Positions 1-8,720 of a DNA stretch of 64,000 bases are shown here, piece after piece. Numbering within the stretch: the stretch's first letter is position 1; the number at the start of each line of letters is the position of its first letter. The translations under genes were made by a program, and so were the position numbers. The DNA comes from Candidatus Endomicrobiellum agilis (GTDB taxonomy: Bacteria > Elusimicrobiota > Endomicrobiia > Endomicrobiales > Endomicrobiaceae): the NCBI GenBank assembly GCA_020328155.1, contig JAIXMX010000001.1:62001-126000 (forward strand), given 5' to 3'. The notes beneath the pieces are model-generated. The model did no database searches, had not been told where the DNA came from, and saw only the letters and a list, made by a program, of their open reading frames with translations.

Positions 1-2747
1 GAGGTTATTTAGATGATTTAAAAATAAAGAGACCTCAAATAAAATCTTTGATTACTCCTAAAGAATTTGAAGAATTATCAAGTAATTTATTGAAAATAAG
101 AGATTTAGGTTCTCGATTGAATTCATTTAGTCCTGATTTAGTTATAAAAAGTTCAAAAATTGAAGATTTGGCTTCTTTTGCTACTTTATTAAGGAATAGA
201 TTGGACAATGATAAGAACATAATATTAGAATGGCAAGAAAAGTTGTTGAAGATTATAAGTGATAAGAGAGAGCAAAAACAACTGCAAAGTATATTCTCAA
301 AACTTTTAGAACAGAAAAGTAAGTTAGAAGAATTGAGAGGCAAATATGATTCCTTTAAGGATGTTATAATTAAAACTTCATTTGCGACTACAGAATTGAA
401 AATTTTTTTATTTAAACAATTGGAAAAAGTTAGAGATAATAAGAATATTTATAGTTTTTTTAACAAAATATTTATGTCAAAACGAGAGAAAATGACTCTG
501 AATAATATTTCAGTAGACGGCATAAAAGAGTTAGAAACAGAAAGCGACTGGCGTCAAACTATAGATTACATTGAAATGTTAGAACAATTGAATAATTTAT
601 GTGTAACATGGAATAAGATAGCTAACAAATATTCTTTGCCGATTATAAATATTATAAATACGCCAAATACTGATAGAAATAAGTTTAAAGAATTTGAAGA
701 TAGCTGTAAGGAAATATTACTGTCAATTTCATATATGGAAGCTGTATTACGAAATAAAAAGATACATGAGAAAATTAAAACTTTTTCAGGAAATATTTTA
801 GAGAGAGCAGATTATGCATTAACTACTTGTCACATTGAGAGCATATTACAAGCGGTAGATTGTAAACTTGAACTTATGAGTAGTAAATCCCGGAATACTA
901 AGGCTAAGGAAGAAGAGCTAAAAAACACAATATCTCAATATTTAAATGGTTATAAAGAGAATTTACAGATATTTAATTCCCTTTCCGCAGTTTATAATGG
1001 TCAGGAAAAAGCGATTTTAGATTATACTTCAGCGTACAATAAATTAAAAGATTTAGAGTCGTTAGAAGATAGGTATAAGGAATTTTGCGCTTTGTTGAAT
1101 AAATTGCAAGATAAAGCTCCTATATGGGCAGGGTTCTTTATACAAAACTTGTCATCCGGCGTAGTTTATCCTGAATATTGGGCTAAGACGTTTCAATATA
1201 AAGCGTGGGTGTCATACATTTCTGAAATTAATAAGTTAGCAAGAAGCTTAACGCGTCGGGAAAAAGAATTTGTTTCTCTGAATAAAAAATTGAGGAAACT
1301 AAAAGAGCAGTTGATACTGAAAACTGCATTTATGAATATTCAAAAAAGCACTACACGAGCAAATGTGATAGCACTTGAAGAATGGAAGATGGCTTTAAAA
1401 AGGTTACCAAAAGGAAAGTCTAAGTATGCATTTGAAAAGAGAAGACTGCTGCAAGCGGCCACACAAAAAGCCAAAAACGCTATACCTGTTTGGATTATGC
1501 AATTGCATAAAGTATCAGAAACAATTCCTTCTGAAGTGGGCATTTTTGACGTCGTAATTATTGATGAAGCAAGTCAAAGCGATATTAGAGCTTTTTTGGC
1601 TCTGGTAAGAGGTAAAAAAGTAATAGTTGTAGGAGATCCAGAACAAGTAAGTCCGCTTAATATTGGAATTGATGTAATGCAAATTCAAAATAAAATAAAA
1701 GAACATCTTGCTGATATTCCAGCTAGCAATTATTATGATTTAAAAACAAGTATATATGACATTGCAAAGTTGATTCTTGGTGGCAATAGCGAGTTGATGT
1801 TGAAAGAACATTTTAGGTGCTTGCCAGAGATTATTAAGTTTAGTAATGATTTATGTTATGACGGAAAGATTATCCCTTTGAGATATGAGAATCCCAATAA
1901 AAAACTAACACCGGTTTTAGAGACTGTGTATGTACAAAAAGGCATAAGGAGAGATGATGTTAATATAAATGAAATGGAGGCAGAGATTATATGTTCAAAA
2001 ATCAAAGATGTTATAAAAAATGAGCTATTTGATAATAAAACCATAGGTATAATATCGTTGACGGGTAGTGAACAAGCGGAATATATTGAAAATATTTTGA
2101 CTAATTATATATCAACAGACAACCGTGCAAAATATAGAATTAGAGTGGGGAATGCTGCAACGTTTCAGGGAGATGAGAGAGATATAATATTTTTGTCTAT
2201 GGTGGTTGGTCCTAATGACAGTAAACAATATAAACCTTTAACAGAAGATGTGTATAAACAAAGGTTTAATGTTGCTGTAAGTAGAGCAAGAGATAAGATT
2301 ATACTAGTCCATTCCTTAAAATTAGATGAGATTGCAAATCATAATTGTATGAGATATAAATTACTTGAGTTTATGACTGGCATGGATTTAACAGAAAAAA
2401 TAGAAAGAGATCATTTAACCTTTGAATCTGATTTCGAGGAGATAATTTATAATATTTTTGCGGATAAAGGATATGCTGTTAATTCACAAGTAAAAATTGG
2501 GCCATATAGAATAGATTTAGTTGTAGAAGGAGCTGACGCCAAACTCGGCATTGAGTGCGATGGCGATAAAGATTGTCTGCCGGAAGAGTGGTTTCGAAAT
2601 AGTTTAAAGCAAAAAAATTTGGAAAGAATGGGATGGAATATTTATCGTATATGGGGAAGCGATTTCTATAATGATAGGCAAACTATTATAGAAGAAATCA
2701 CTGCGAATCTAAATAGATTGGGCATTTATCCAGTTGGGAAGATATAA
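1..2747 (+). CDS. SF1 helicase with C-terminal REase-like nuclease domain (5' end outside window)
   Basis: The reading frame is open from the first base of the window, so the N-terminus, including the expected Walker A motif, lies upstream. Residues below count from the TTG at 48. About 500 residues of mostly charged helical or coiled-coil sequence precede a Walker B motif, VVIIDEASQSD (about 502-512). Next come VVGDPEQVSPL, EHFRCLPEI (about 587), TFQGDERDII (about 705) and RFNVAVSRAR (about 740), all typical of UvrD/Upf1-like superfamily I helicases. The last 100 residues contain RIDLVVEG...LGIECDGD and RIWGSDFYND, matching the Vsr/DUF559-like nuclease fold that caps many large helicases (REase_MTES_1575 type). 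Family knowledge: such helicase-nuclease fusions occur in anti-phage islands. The two genes downstream on the same strand support a defence role, which is inference. The remaining frame looks intact. Confidence 0.85.
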   Translation, partial: GYLDDLKIKRPQIKSLITPKEFEELSSNLLKIRDLGSRLNSFSPDLVIKSSKIEDLASFATLLRNRLDNDKNIILEWQEKLLKIISDKREQKQLQSIFSKLLEQKSKLEELRGKYDSFKDVIIKTSFATTELKIFLFKQLEKVRDNKNIYSFFNKIFMSKREKMTLNNISVDGIKELETESDWRQTIDYIEMLEQLNNLCVTWNKIANKYSLPIINIINTPNTDRNKFKEFEDSCKEILLSISYMEAVLRNKKIHEKIKTFSGNILERADYALTTCHIESILQAVDCKLELMSSKSRNTKAKEEELKNTISQYLNGYKENLQIFNSLSAVYNGQEKAILDYTSAYNKLKDLESLEDRYKEFCALLNKLQDKAPIWAGFFIQNLSSGVVYPEYWAKTFQYKAWVSYISEINKLARSLTRREKEFVSLNKKLRKLKEQLILKTAFMNIQKSTTRANVIALEEWKMALKRLPKGKSKYAFEKRRLLQAATQKAKNAIPVWIMQLHKVSETIPSEVGIFDVVIIDEASQSDIRAFLALVRGKKVIVVGDPEQVSPLNIGIDVMQIQNKIKEHLADIPASNYYDLKTSIYDIAKLILGGNSELMLKEHFRCLPEIIKFSNDLCYDGKIIPLRYENPNKKLTPVLETVYVQKGIRRDDVNINEMEAEIICSKIKDVIKNELFDNKTIGIISLTGSEQAEYIENILTNYISTDNRAKYRIRVGNAATFQGDERDIIFLSMVVGPNDSKQYKPLTEDVYKQRFNVAVSRARDKIILVHSLKLDEIANHNCMRYKLLEFMTGMDLTEKIERDHLTFESDFEEIIYNIFADKGYAVNSQVKIGPYRIDLVVEGADAKLGIECDGDKDCLPEEWFRNSLKQKNLERMGWNIYRIWGSDFYNDRQTIIEEITANLNRLGIYPVGKI

Positions 2748-2927
2748 TACTAATCATGTCGGTTAATAATAAATCTTTAACTAATACAATCAAAATTAAG
2801 TATATTTTTATGGTCTTTTAGATATGAGATTGGAGAGTATCTAAGCTGCCCGCCTTTCAGAGTCGGAATAGTAAGCTTATAACTTATTGTTTTAAATAGT
2901 ATGCTAAGTTTTATGGAAGGAACTTTT

Positions 2928-4439
2928 ATGAAATTAAAAAATTCTCCAACTCCAAAGCAATTCTTCGAAAAATTACAAAAGTTGATATCTGCCAATAGAA
3001 AGAATGAAGCAAAGTCAATTTTGGACAATGCTCACAGCGATATTCTCAATATGGCTTGCAAAGCAATTAAACAGGAATACAGTCCCTTTAAAATGCTATC
3101 GATATTTGAAGAAATTCAACCGAGAATTATTCTAAATTGGGATAGTTTTATAAAGTTTATTAGAATTGTACATAAGAAAACAATAAAAGATATTTGTGCA
3201 TTCAAACAGTACGAACTTTTCAAATCAATTTTAGAAAATAATGAATCTCAGTTGGAGCTTATTGAAGCAAAATTAAAAGAAAAAGTTTTTGAATTTACGC
3301 GTGGTTATATATCTACATTTTATACTTTTTTATTGGAGAAAGATTTTCTTAGCACGCATGCACGTATTGTGAATGAAATTTCAGAAACAGACAATATGCA
3401 TCTTTTACATGGCTATATAACTGCCATAGGAAAATATAATTATACCGGTGATTATGATAAAGAATTGAATGCAACTATAAGAATTCTTGAGGGTCTGCAA
3501 ACAGATAGTAGACTTCATAGCAGTATATTGTATGCTTGTGAAAATTTAATAAAATTTTCTGAAAAAATACCCAGGTTGCTTTTAAAGTTGAAAGATTCGT
3601 TAAAACCTGAGAATAGGCAGACGTTATTATTTATACTTTCAAATTTAGTCGAAGATTATTTAGAAGAAGATTGGTTTAACCAAATTTTATTTTCTTATAC
3701 TGGTATTTTATCAGATGATGTTGATCCTATAGATAATATCTTATGTAAAAAAATAGTAAAAGGTGATATAGCTACTGTCAAGAAGTTTTTACATACTTGG
3801 GCTAAAAAAATTAATTTACATCAATCAGAAAAATTTGATATAAGATTGTTTCATGATACGATTAATGCATTTCATAAAGAATCCGATATTGCAAAAGAAA
3901 TGATAATAGAGATGTTAGATAATGAAAATTGTTCGGTTTTTTATCTGGGAACTTTGTTTTTAGACACATATTTAGACACATATCAAGCTGAGTATCTGGG
4001 TTTTAATAACTTTTCATTTAATTTTTTATCTTCAAATAATAAGTTAAATAAATATGATTATATATACATATCTAAAAAATTAATAGGACATTATAGTAAT
4101 AAATTTAATACGATGTGTCCTTTGATTTTTTCAATTATGGATAATTTAGAATACAATGATAGCAGAAAAAATATAATAAGAAAATTATTTATAATTTTTA
4201 TAGGGTTTAACTTTCCCCAATCTACGATAGTATTTCTTAAAAATAAATTAGCTTTACTTGATCCTAAAGAACCTAAAACTCGATATATTTCGTCTATTAT
4301 AGATTGTATTGAAACACATATTAAACCTAAAAATGAATTACCTCCTTTAAAAGAATTAGAACCTCCTGACAACATAATACGAAAACTGTCCAGAGCTTTA
4401 AATGAACGATATCACAATGGAATGATGGAAAGCAGTTAA
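2928..4439 (+). CDS. Large helical protein of unknown function, probably frameshifted near its C-terminus
   Basis: I do not recognise this protein. It is about 500 residues, rich in Lys, Ile and Leu. It seems to consist almost wholly of amphipathic helices, resembling HEAT/ARM-type solenoids, with no signal peptide or transmembrane segment. An in-frame ATG exists at 2901, but the ATG at 2928 has a GGAAGGA ribosome-binding site at proper spacing and begins MKLKNSPTPKQF. The frame stops at 4437. Just before the stop, reading one base over gives an uninterrupted 74-codon tail that ends exactly at the start of the next gene, so the protein was probably about 570 residues long. It sits between a helicase-nuclease and a PD-(D/E)XK-like gene on the same strand. 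A role as partner or scaffold in a defence system is inference from position only. Confidence 0.7.
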   Translation: MKLKNSPTPKQFFEKLQKLISANRKNEAKSILDNAHSDILNMACKAIKQEYSPFKMLSIFEEIQPRIILNWDSFIKFIRIVHKKTIKDICAFKQYELFKSILENNESQLELIEAKLKEKVFEFTRGYISTFYTFLLEKDFLSTHARIVNEISETDNMHLLHGYITAIGKYNYTGDYDKELNATIRILEGLQTDSRLHSSILYACENLIKFSEKIPRLLLKLKDSLKPENRQTLLFILSNLVEDYLEEDWFNQILFSYTGILSDDVDPIDNILCKKIVKGDIATVKKFLHTWAKKINLHQSEKFDIRLFHDTINAFHKESDIAKEMIIEMLDNENCSVFYLGTLFLDTYLDTYQAEYLGFNNFSFNFLSSNNKLNKYDYIYISKKLIGHYSNKFNTMCPLIFSIMDNLEYNDSRKNIIRKLFIIFIGFNFPQSTIVFLKNKLALLDPKEPKTRYISSIIDCIETHIKPKNELPPLKELEPPDNIIRKLSRALNERYHNGMMESS

Positions 4440-4650
4440 AGAGTCGATTCTGCTGCGGCGTATACGGCAAATTCGTATCAAATATGGGATCGCTTCTTTT
4501 TCTTATAATAAATCCTTAAAAGACTATCCTGAACCTCAAAAAATGGGAACTATAAGTTTTTCTTCGGAAAGTTCGTTATCTGGAATATATTCCCCAATTC
4601 CTCACGCTATGTGTATGTTAAATATGCTAAATATTAAAAAAGGTTTATAA
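4426..4650 (+). CDS. Displaced C-terminal segment of the helical protein, in the next frame
   Basis: Reading from 4426 in the frame one base beyond the preceding gene gives 74 sense codons (WKAVKESILLRR... to ...MLNIKKGL) and a TAA at 4648-4650. That TAA overlaps the ATG of the next gene as TAATG, the usual layout for translational coupling. Removing one G of the GG at 4427-4428 would join ...NGMM directly to KAVKES. I therefore see a one-base insertion in a formerly continuous gene, a programmed frameshift, or a sequencing error. It could instead be a small independent gene, but it has no good start codon or ribosome-binding site of its own. Confidence 0.5.
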   Translation, partial: WKAVKESILLRRIRQIRIKYGIASFSYNKSLKDYPEPQKMGTISFSSESSLSGIYSPIPHAMCMLNMLNIKKGL

Positions 4651-6290
4651 TGAAATTAATAATAAAAGAATATCTAACTATGTTGAAAGAATCAAAAGAA
4701 TTGGATATTTTACTGCCTGACTTATTATTACAAATGGGATTCGATGTAAGAGTAAGCCCCTCCATAGGTGTTAGACAATATGGGGTTGATGTAGAAGCAG
4801 TAAAAGGCGAAAACGGGGAAATATATCTTTTCACGATAAAAAGAGGAGATATTGATAGAAAAAATTGGGATGGAACTCCTCAGTCTGTAAGGCAATCACT
4901 GAATGAGATAGAAGATGTATATATACCAAACATGCTGGCAAAAGAATATAAAAATAAGAAGAAAAATATAATTGTTGTTACCGGTGGAGAAATGAACCAA
5001 AAAATCACTCCAAACTGGGAGGGATATAAAAAGTGTAATAAAGATGAGAATATTTCATTCGATTTTTGGGGCGGGAATCAATTATCTCTTAAGATAGAAC
5101 GATATCTTTTGAATGAACACTTATTATCGCCTAAATTGAGTTCAAGTTTCAGAAAAATATTAGCACTTTTAGAATATAATAGTTATGAATTCACTGAACT
5201 CAATAAAATTTTAGAGGAGATGTTCATTGATGATATGCAAGTGGGAGAAAGAAGTCGTGATGATAGAATTGAAAAAAAATTTCGAACAGTGAATCTTATG
5301 TTGAATATAATATACTATTGGGCTAAAAGCAACAATAATATAAAGCCTGCAATTCTTTGTGCAGAAAAGATTACAATAGCGTCATGGGGGATGTTAAAAA
5401 AATACTCTCTATTTAAAAATAATGTCTTAATAAAAGAGTTCAAAAAAATATACGATACTTTAGAAGAAATATATGGTGATTATTTTGAAAAAATAAAACC
5501 TTATACAGAAATTGAAAATGGATTGTGTATTAATGTTGCCGATTTTTCTATCAATTCAATTAATTTATTTGAAATTTTGGGTTTTCTAGGTATTTATGGC
5601 TTTATTAAAGAAAAGTTATTAGAAGTGCAAAAAACTATAATTGAACTTATAAGAAAACATAAATGTTTATTGAATCCATGTTTTGATAATCAGATAATAG
5701 ATATTACCTTAGCCGTTTTAGTCATATCTAAAGATATAACAACTAACAGAAAATTTTTATCATCGTGGATCACTTCTATGATAGAATGTGTATGTTTTGC
5801 TTATAAAGAAGGGATGTATTTTCCTATATCATCAGATGATTATGATGATTTATTTGAGTGTAATATAAATAAAAAGTTGACTAAAGAAGAATTGTTTGAT
5901 GTATCAACACTTATTCCGATACTTTTACAATTGTGTTATTTTAATAATTTGGATGATATATACGATGAAGTCCAAACAATGTTAAAAAATATGGATTTCG
6001 GAAAATGTGATTTTCAAATTTGGTATCCAAACAAAGATACGAAAGAAAAAATGTATAAAAATAGCAATGCTGTGCTAGAGACTGGTTGTACAGATAGTGA
6101 AGTTGATATTCAAATTTCAGCTAAAGAGATGAAGAATAGAATACAATTAATTCAAAAAAATTCTGTCTTGTCTGATGAAATTTCTGCTATCAAATATGGT
6201 TTTAGTGTATTGCCTTTGATAATAAGTCGTCATTATAGGATGCCTGTATTCCCAATGTATTGGCAAGATCTATTGTTGAATAAAAAATAA
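4650..6290 (+). CDS. Mrr/PD-(D/E)XK-like nuclease-domain protein, probable defence effector
   Basis: The protein has 546 residues. Residues 10-80 look like a restriction-endonuclease fold: LDILLPDLLLQMGFDV, then QYGVDVEA, a turn, and IYLFTIKRGDI. The Asp of GVDVE and the Lys of TIKRG sit where the catalytic D...xK of PD-(D/E)XK enzymes belongs; the usual E/Q before the Lys is replaced by Thr. A second beta-alpha unit with IIVVTGGEM follows near residue 110. The remaining 400 residues are helical with no recognised motif. The ATG at 4650 overlaps the preceding TAA. I chose it over the ATG at 4680 because of this coupling. The gene is the last of the three-gene cassette, 85 bp from tRNA-Gln. 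Nuclease activity is inferred from the fold only. Confidence 0.65.
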   Translation: MKLIIKEYLTMLKESKELDILLPDLLLQMGFDVRVSPSIGVRQYGVDVEAVKGENGEIYLFTIKRGDIDRKNWDGTPQSVRQSLNEIEDVYIPNMLAKEYKNKKKNIIVVTGGEMNQKITPNWEGYKKCNKDENISFDFWGGNQLSLKIERYLLNEHLLSPKLSSSFRKILALLEYNSYEFTELNKILEEMFIDDMQVGERSRDDRIEKKFRTVNLMLNIIYYWAKSNNNIKPAILCAEKITIASWGMLKKYSLFKNNVLIKEFKKIYDTLEEIYGDYFEKIKPYTEIENGLCINVADFSINSINLFEILGFLGIYGFIKEKLLEVQKTIIELIRKHKCLLNPCFDNQIIDITLAVLVISKDITTNRKFLSSWITSMIECVCFAYKEGMYFPISSDDYDDLFECNINKKLTKEELFDVSTLIPILLQLCYFNNLDDIYDEVQTMLKNMDFGKCDFQIWYPNKDTKEKMYKNSNAVLETGCTDSEVDIQISAKEMKNRIQLIQKNSVLSDEISAIKYGFSVLPLIISRHYRMPVFPMYWQDLLLNKK

Positions 6291-6375
6291 TACACTATAA
6301 TCTTATTCTAACTCTAACTCAGCTTGGAGATATTATTTAAGATATGATATTTAGGATAAGTAGCCAGTTAAATAT

Positions 6376-6451
6376 TGGCTGCCCGACCTGGACTCGAACC
6401 AGGAGACTTCTGCTCCAGAGGCAGACGTGTTACCAATTACACCATCGGGCA
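6376..6451 (-). tRNA. tRNA-Gln (anticodon CUG), CCA encoded
   Basis: The minus strand gives a cloverleaf with acceptor TGCCCGA/TCGGGCA, discriminator G and an encoded CCA. The anticodon loop CTCTGGA gives anticodon CTG. The T arm is CCTGG-TTCGAGT-CCAGG. The 3' end faces the defence-like cassette at 1-6290. Confidence 0.95.
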
Positions 6452-6473
6452 ATTTTTATGATTAATATTATAA

Positions 6474-6503
6474 ATTATATTAAAAAGTTCTAATTTTTGG
6501 CAA
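6474..6503 (-). promoter_or_regulatory. Sigma70-type promoter of tRNA-Gln
   Basis: The minus strand has TTGCCA (6503-6498), an 18-bp spacer, and a perfect TATAAT (6479-6474), ending 22 bases before the mature tRNA 5' end. Confidence 0.65.
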
Positions 6504-7296
6504 ATTTTTCTCTTGCAGGACTAATCAAGCCGTGTTGTGAAGGATAACGGACGGGGAAGATATCTTTAAATTTTTGTCAGTATAAAACAACTATTGAAAC
6601 AAGTGCATTATTTGTCTTCTTTACATTTTGCAAGTTCATATCGGCAAATTTTTTATTCAAAAAAATTAACAATTGATGTTGCTACGTAACAGTTCAGCGA
6701 TATAATATAAAATCTTTAATTTTTTTATCTATGTTTTTGTTATTGAATTAGTTTTTTTATGACACTTGTGGTTTTCACTATGTCTCGCATAAAGAAAGAA
6801 TAAAGAGTATTTCTCATTTAAAGGGGGGAGAGACTCCTTCTACAGGATAGATATCTCAGAAAGAGAAGTGTATTATTGCGAGGTAGGAGGAAGACTAGTC
6901 AAAGCATAACGCATAACGATTTATTTTTATAATTCAATTACTTTTCATCAAAATTAAAATACGCAGGCTTAAATAAAAACTTTCAAAATCTTTCTGATTG
7001 AAATAATAGGTGTATTTTAATTCTAAAAACGGGAAATATAGTTTAAGTTTAACAGCTTAATTGCACTGAATGTCGTTAGGGAGAGAGTGCCTTTATTATA
7101 ATTATGTACGGTTTAGTCCGTTAAGACTCAAATATCAATGGAATAATGAAAAGAATTTTTCATCAGCGAGACAGATAAAACCGTAAATTTAATCTATTGA
7201 GAAAAATTACTTTTTCTCATAATGTGTAGATTACCTTTTGGTTTATTGTGACTGGATTGCCAGAATTAAAATTAAGTGATGCGTTGTTAATGTTTA
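6504..7296. other. Non-coding or decayed interval between tRNA-Gln and tmRNA
   Basis: No intact gene is visible. On the minus strand a short open stretch ending near 6496 reads FPVRYPSQHGLISPAREK and then stops. It looks like the tail of a decayed protein gene that I cannot identify. Stops are dense in every other frame. Confidence 0.4.
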
Positions 7297-7713
7297 TGGA
7301 GGTGGCGGGAATTGAACCCGCGTCCGAAAATGTTTCAGTATGACCGCTACAGGCTTAGTCCGAAAGATTTATCTCGTTTATAACGCCGTCTCCGGACGTG
7401 ATTACGTTATAAACCAGCGCTGTTTTAATTTCGTTTTAAGCTGACAGCACAAGCCGCTTAAAACTAACCTGCTTTTTGTCGTTTTACCTTATAGCAAGTG
7501 TCTAAAGTAAAGCGAGACTGCGTTAAGCAGCCATTAATGGCATTTGTGCTTTCATCATTGAACTAAACATTGTTGGTTGTTTAGTTATTTCTGAACTAAA
7601 ATGCCTATTTTTCGTTTTGTTGTTTATTTTTCGGTCGATTTTTACGGAGCCATCGACCAACTCCGACCTGCTGTCATTACGTCCATCACTTCCGTCGAAC
7701 CCTGTTCACCCCC
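7297..7713 (-). ncRNA. ssrA: Transfer-messenger RNA (tmRNA)
   Basis: On the minus strand the 5' end GGGGGTGAACAGGGTTCGAC and 3' end GGTTCAATTCCCGCCACCTCCA form the tRNA-like domain, with acceptor GGGGGTG/CACCTCC. CCA is not encoded. A pseudoknot (CGGAG/CTCCG with GGTCGAT/ATCGACC) follows the 5' arm. The likely tag frame ends ATGCCATTAATGGCTGCTTAA, that is PLMAA-stop, and a 9-bp hairpin AACTAAACA/TGTTTAGTT precedes it. The resume codon cannot be fixed by eye: the AAAAATAG position is followed by GCA TTT TAG in one frame, whereas the MAA-stop frame begins differently. RNA ends are estimated from acceptor pairing. Confidence 0.92.
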
Positions 7714-7828
7714 GCTTTTCTTCATAAAACTTTGCTCAGATATAACTGTTTCTCTTTGCTATTCTTTCTTATATGTTTAAATTTTGTTTTACATTAAAAC
7801 GAAGAAAGAACTTTACAGGATATACTTT

Positions 7829-8332
7829 TTATATAATTTTGATTGATTTATGCTTTTGTTGTCTTACCTTTTTAAAAAAAAATTTTATGATATCTGCACA
7901 TTCTCTGCTTAAGTATTCATCTCTCCCGCCGTCAATTTCTATTCGGCAGTTGGGTTTTTTAGTATCTGCTGTTTTAAGTGCGTTTCCACAATAGTCCACC
8001 TTTTTATCAAAAGCACCAAAAATAATTTTTTTTATTCTAGCATTTACTAAAGCTCCGGCGCACATTGCGCACGGTTCAATTGTAGCATATAAACAACAAT
8101 CATTCAGTCGATAATTTTTGAGTTTTTTTGCAGCTTTTCTCAATGCAATAATTTCGGCGTGAGCTGTAGGATCTGACAATGCAATGCATTTGTTAAATCC
8201 TCTTGCAATTATTTTGCCGTCTTTAACTATTACAGCTCCTACGGGTACTTCCTGCGATTCTTGGGCTTTAGAGGCTTCTTTTAAAGCTTGGAGCATAAAA
8301 TAAGCATCATCTCTAACTTGTTTATTTTTCAA
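7829..8332 (-). CDS. tadA: tRNA-specific adenosine-34 deaminase
   Basis: The 167-residue protein has the cytidine-deaminase fold with zinc motif HAEIIAL (about 53-59) and PCAMCAGALVNARI (about 87-100). These supply the His, catalytic Glu and two Cys ligands for converting A34 to inosine in tRNA-Arg(ACG). The length is normal for TadA. The start overlaps the 3' end of the upstream thioesterase gene by 11 bases, so the two are co-transcribed. TadA-type spacing (PCAMC) and the surrounding residues distinguish it from cytosine or guanine deaminases. The C-terminus is Lys-rich and looks intact. Confidence 0.92.
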   Translation of the reverse strand: MKNKQVRDDAYFMLQALKEASKAQESQEVPVGAVIVKDGKIIARGFNKCIALSDPTAHAEIIALRKAAKKLKNYRLNDCCLYATIEPCAMCAGALVNARIKKIIFGAFDKKVDYCGNALKTADTKKPNCRIEIDGGRDEYLSRECADIIKFFFKKVRQQKHKSIKII

Positions 8333-8720
8333 GATGTTTTTCTATTAATTCTCTTATATCGTTAGGGAAACGCACAGGTTTAAACATTTTGTTTACAAAA
8401 GGATGTTTTGTTTTTCCCGTAACTAAGAGTTTTCCATCACATTTTACTTTGTAAGAGCATGTAGTGCTTGCCGCTGTAACTTCAGTAAGACTTGTTTCTA
8501 TTGCTATTAGGTCATCATATTTTGCTGGCGCCAGATATTTGCATTCGGCATAAATTACTGGAAAATAAAATCCGCGCTTTTCAATTATTTTATATTCAAA
8601 GCCGATTTCTCTAAGTAATTCAGCTCTTCCTCTTTCAAAAAAAGTCAGATAATTGCCGTAATATACCATTCCCATCTGATCGGTGTCGGCGTAAGCTATT
8701 CTCAAGTGCAACACATTCAT
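8322..8720 (-). CDS. ybgC: YbgC/4HBT-family acyl-CoA thioesterase
   Basis: The protein is 132 residues with a single hot-dog fold. The signature YADTDQMGMVYYGNYLTFFERGR (about residues 10-32) contains the catalytic Asp of the 4-hydroxybenzoyl-CoA thioesterase family. The middle TSLTEVTAASTTCSYKV and end FVNKMFKPVRFP agree with YbgC. In other Gram-negatives YbgC hydrolyses short or acyl-ACP-derived thioesters and is often linked to the Tol-Pal envelope system; no tol genes are near here. It is translated first in a two-gene unit with tadA. Confidence 0.88.
   Translation of the reverse strand: MNVLHLRIAYADTDQMGMVYYGNYLTFFERGRAELLREIGFEYKIIEKRGFYFPVIYAECKYLAPAKYDDLIAIETSLTEVTAASTTCSYKVKCDGKLLVTGKTKHPFVNKMFKPVRFPNDIRELIEKHLEK

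Noticed and set aside
35-343. Minus-strand frame opposite the helicase gene
   Set aside because: It lies wholly within a well-supported gene and has Ser/Phe-rich shadow composition.
2840-2870. CTGCCCGCC...GAGTCGGAA resembling the tRNA-Gln 3' end (possible att site)
   Set aside because: The match to the tRNA is only the first seven bases; no convincing direct repeat bounding the cassette was found.
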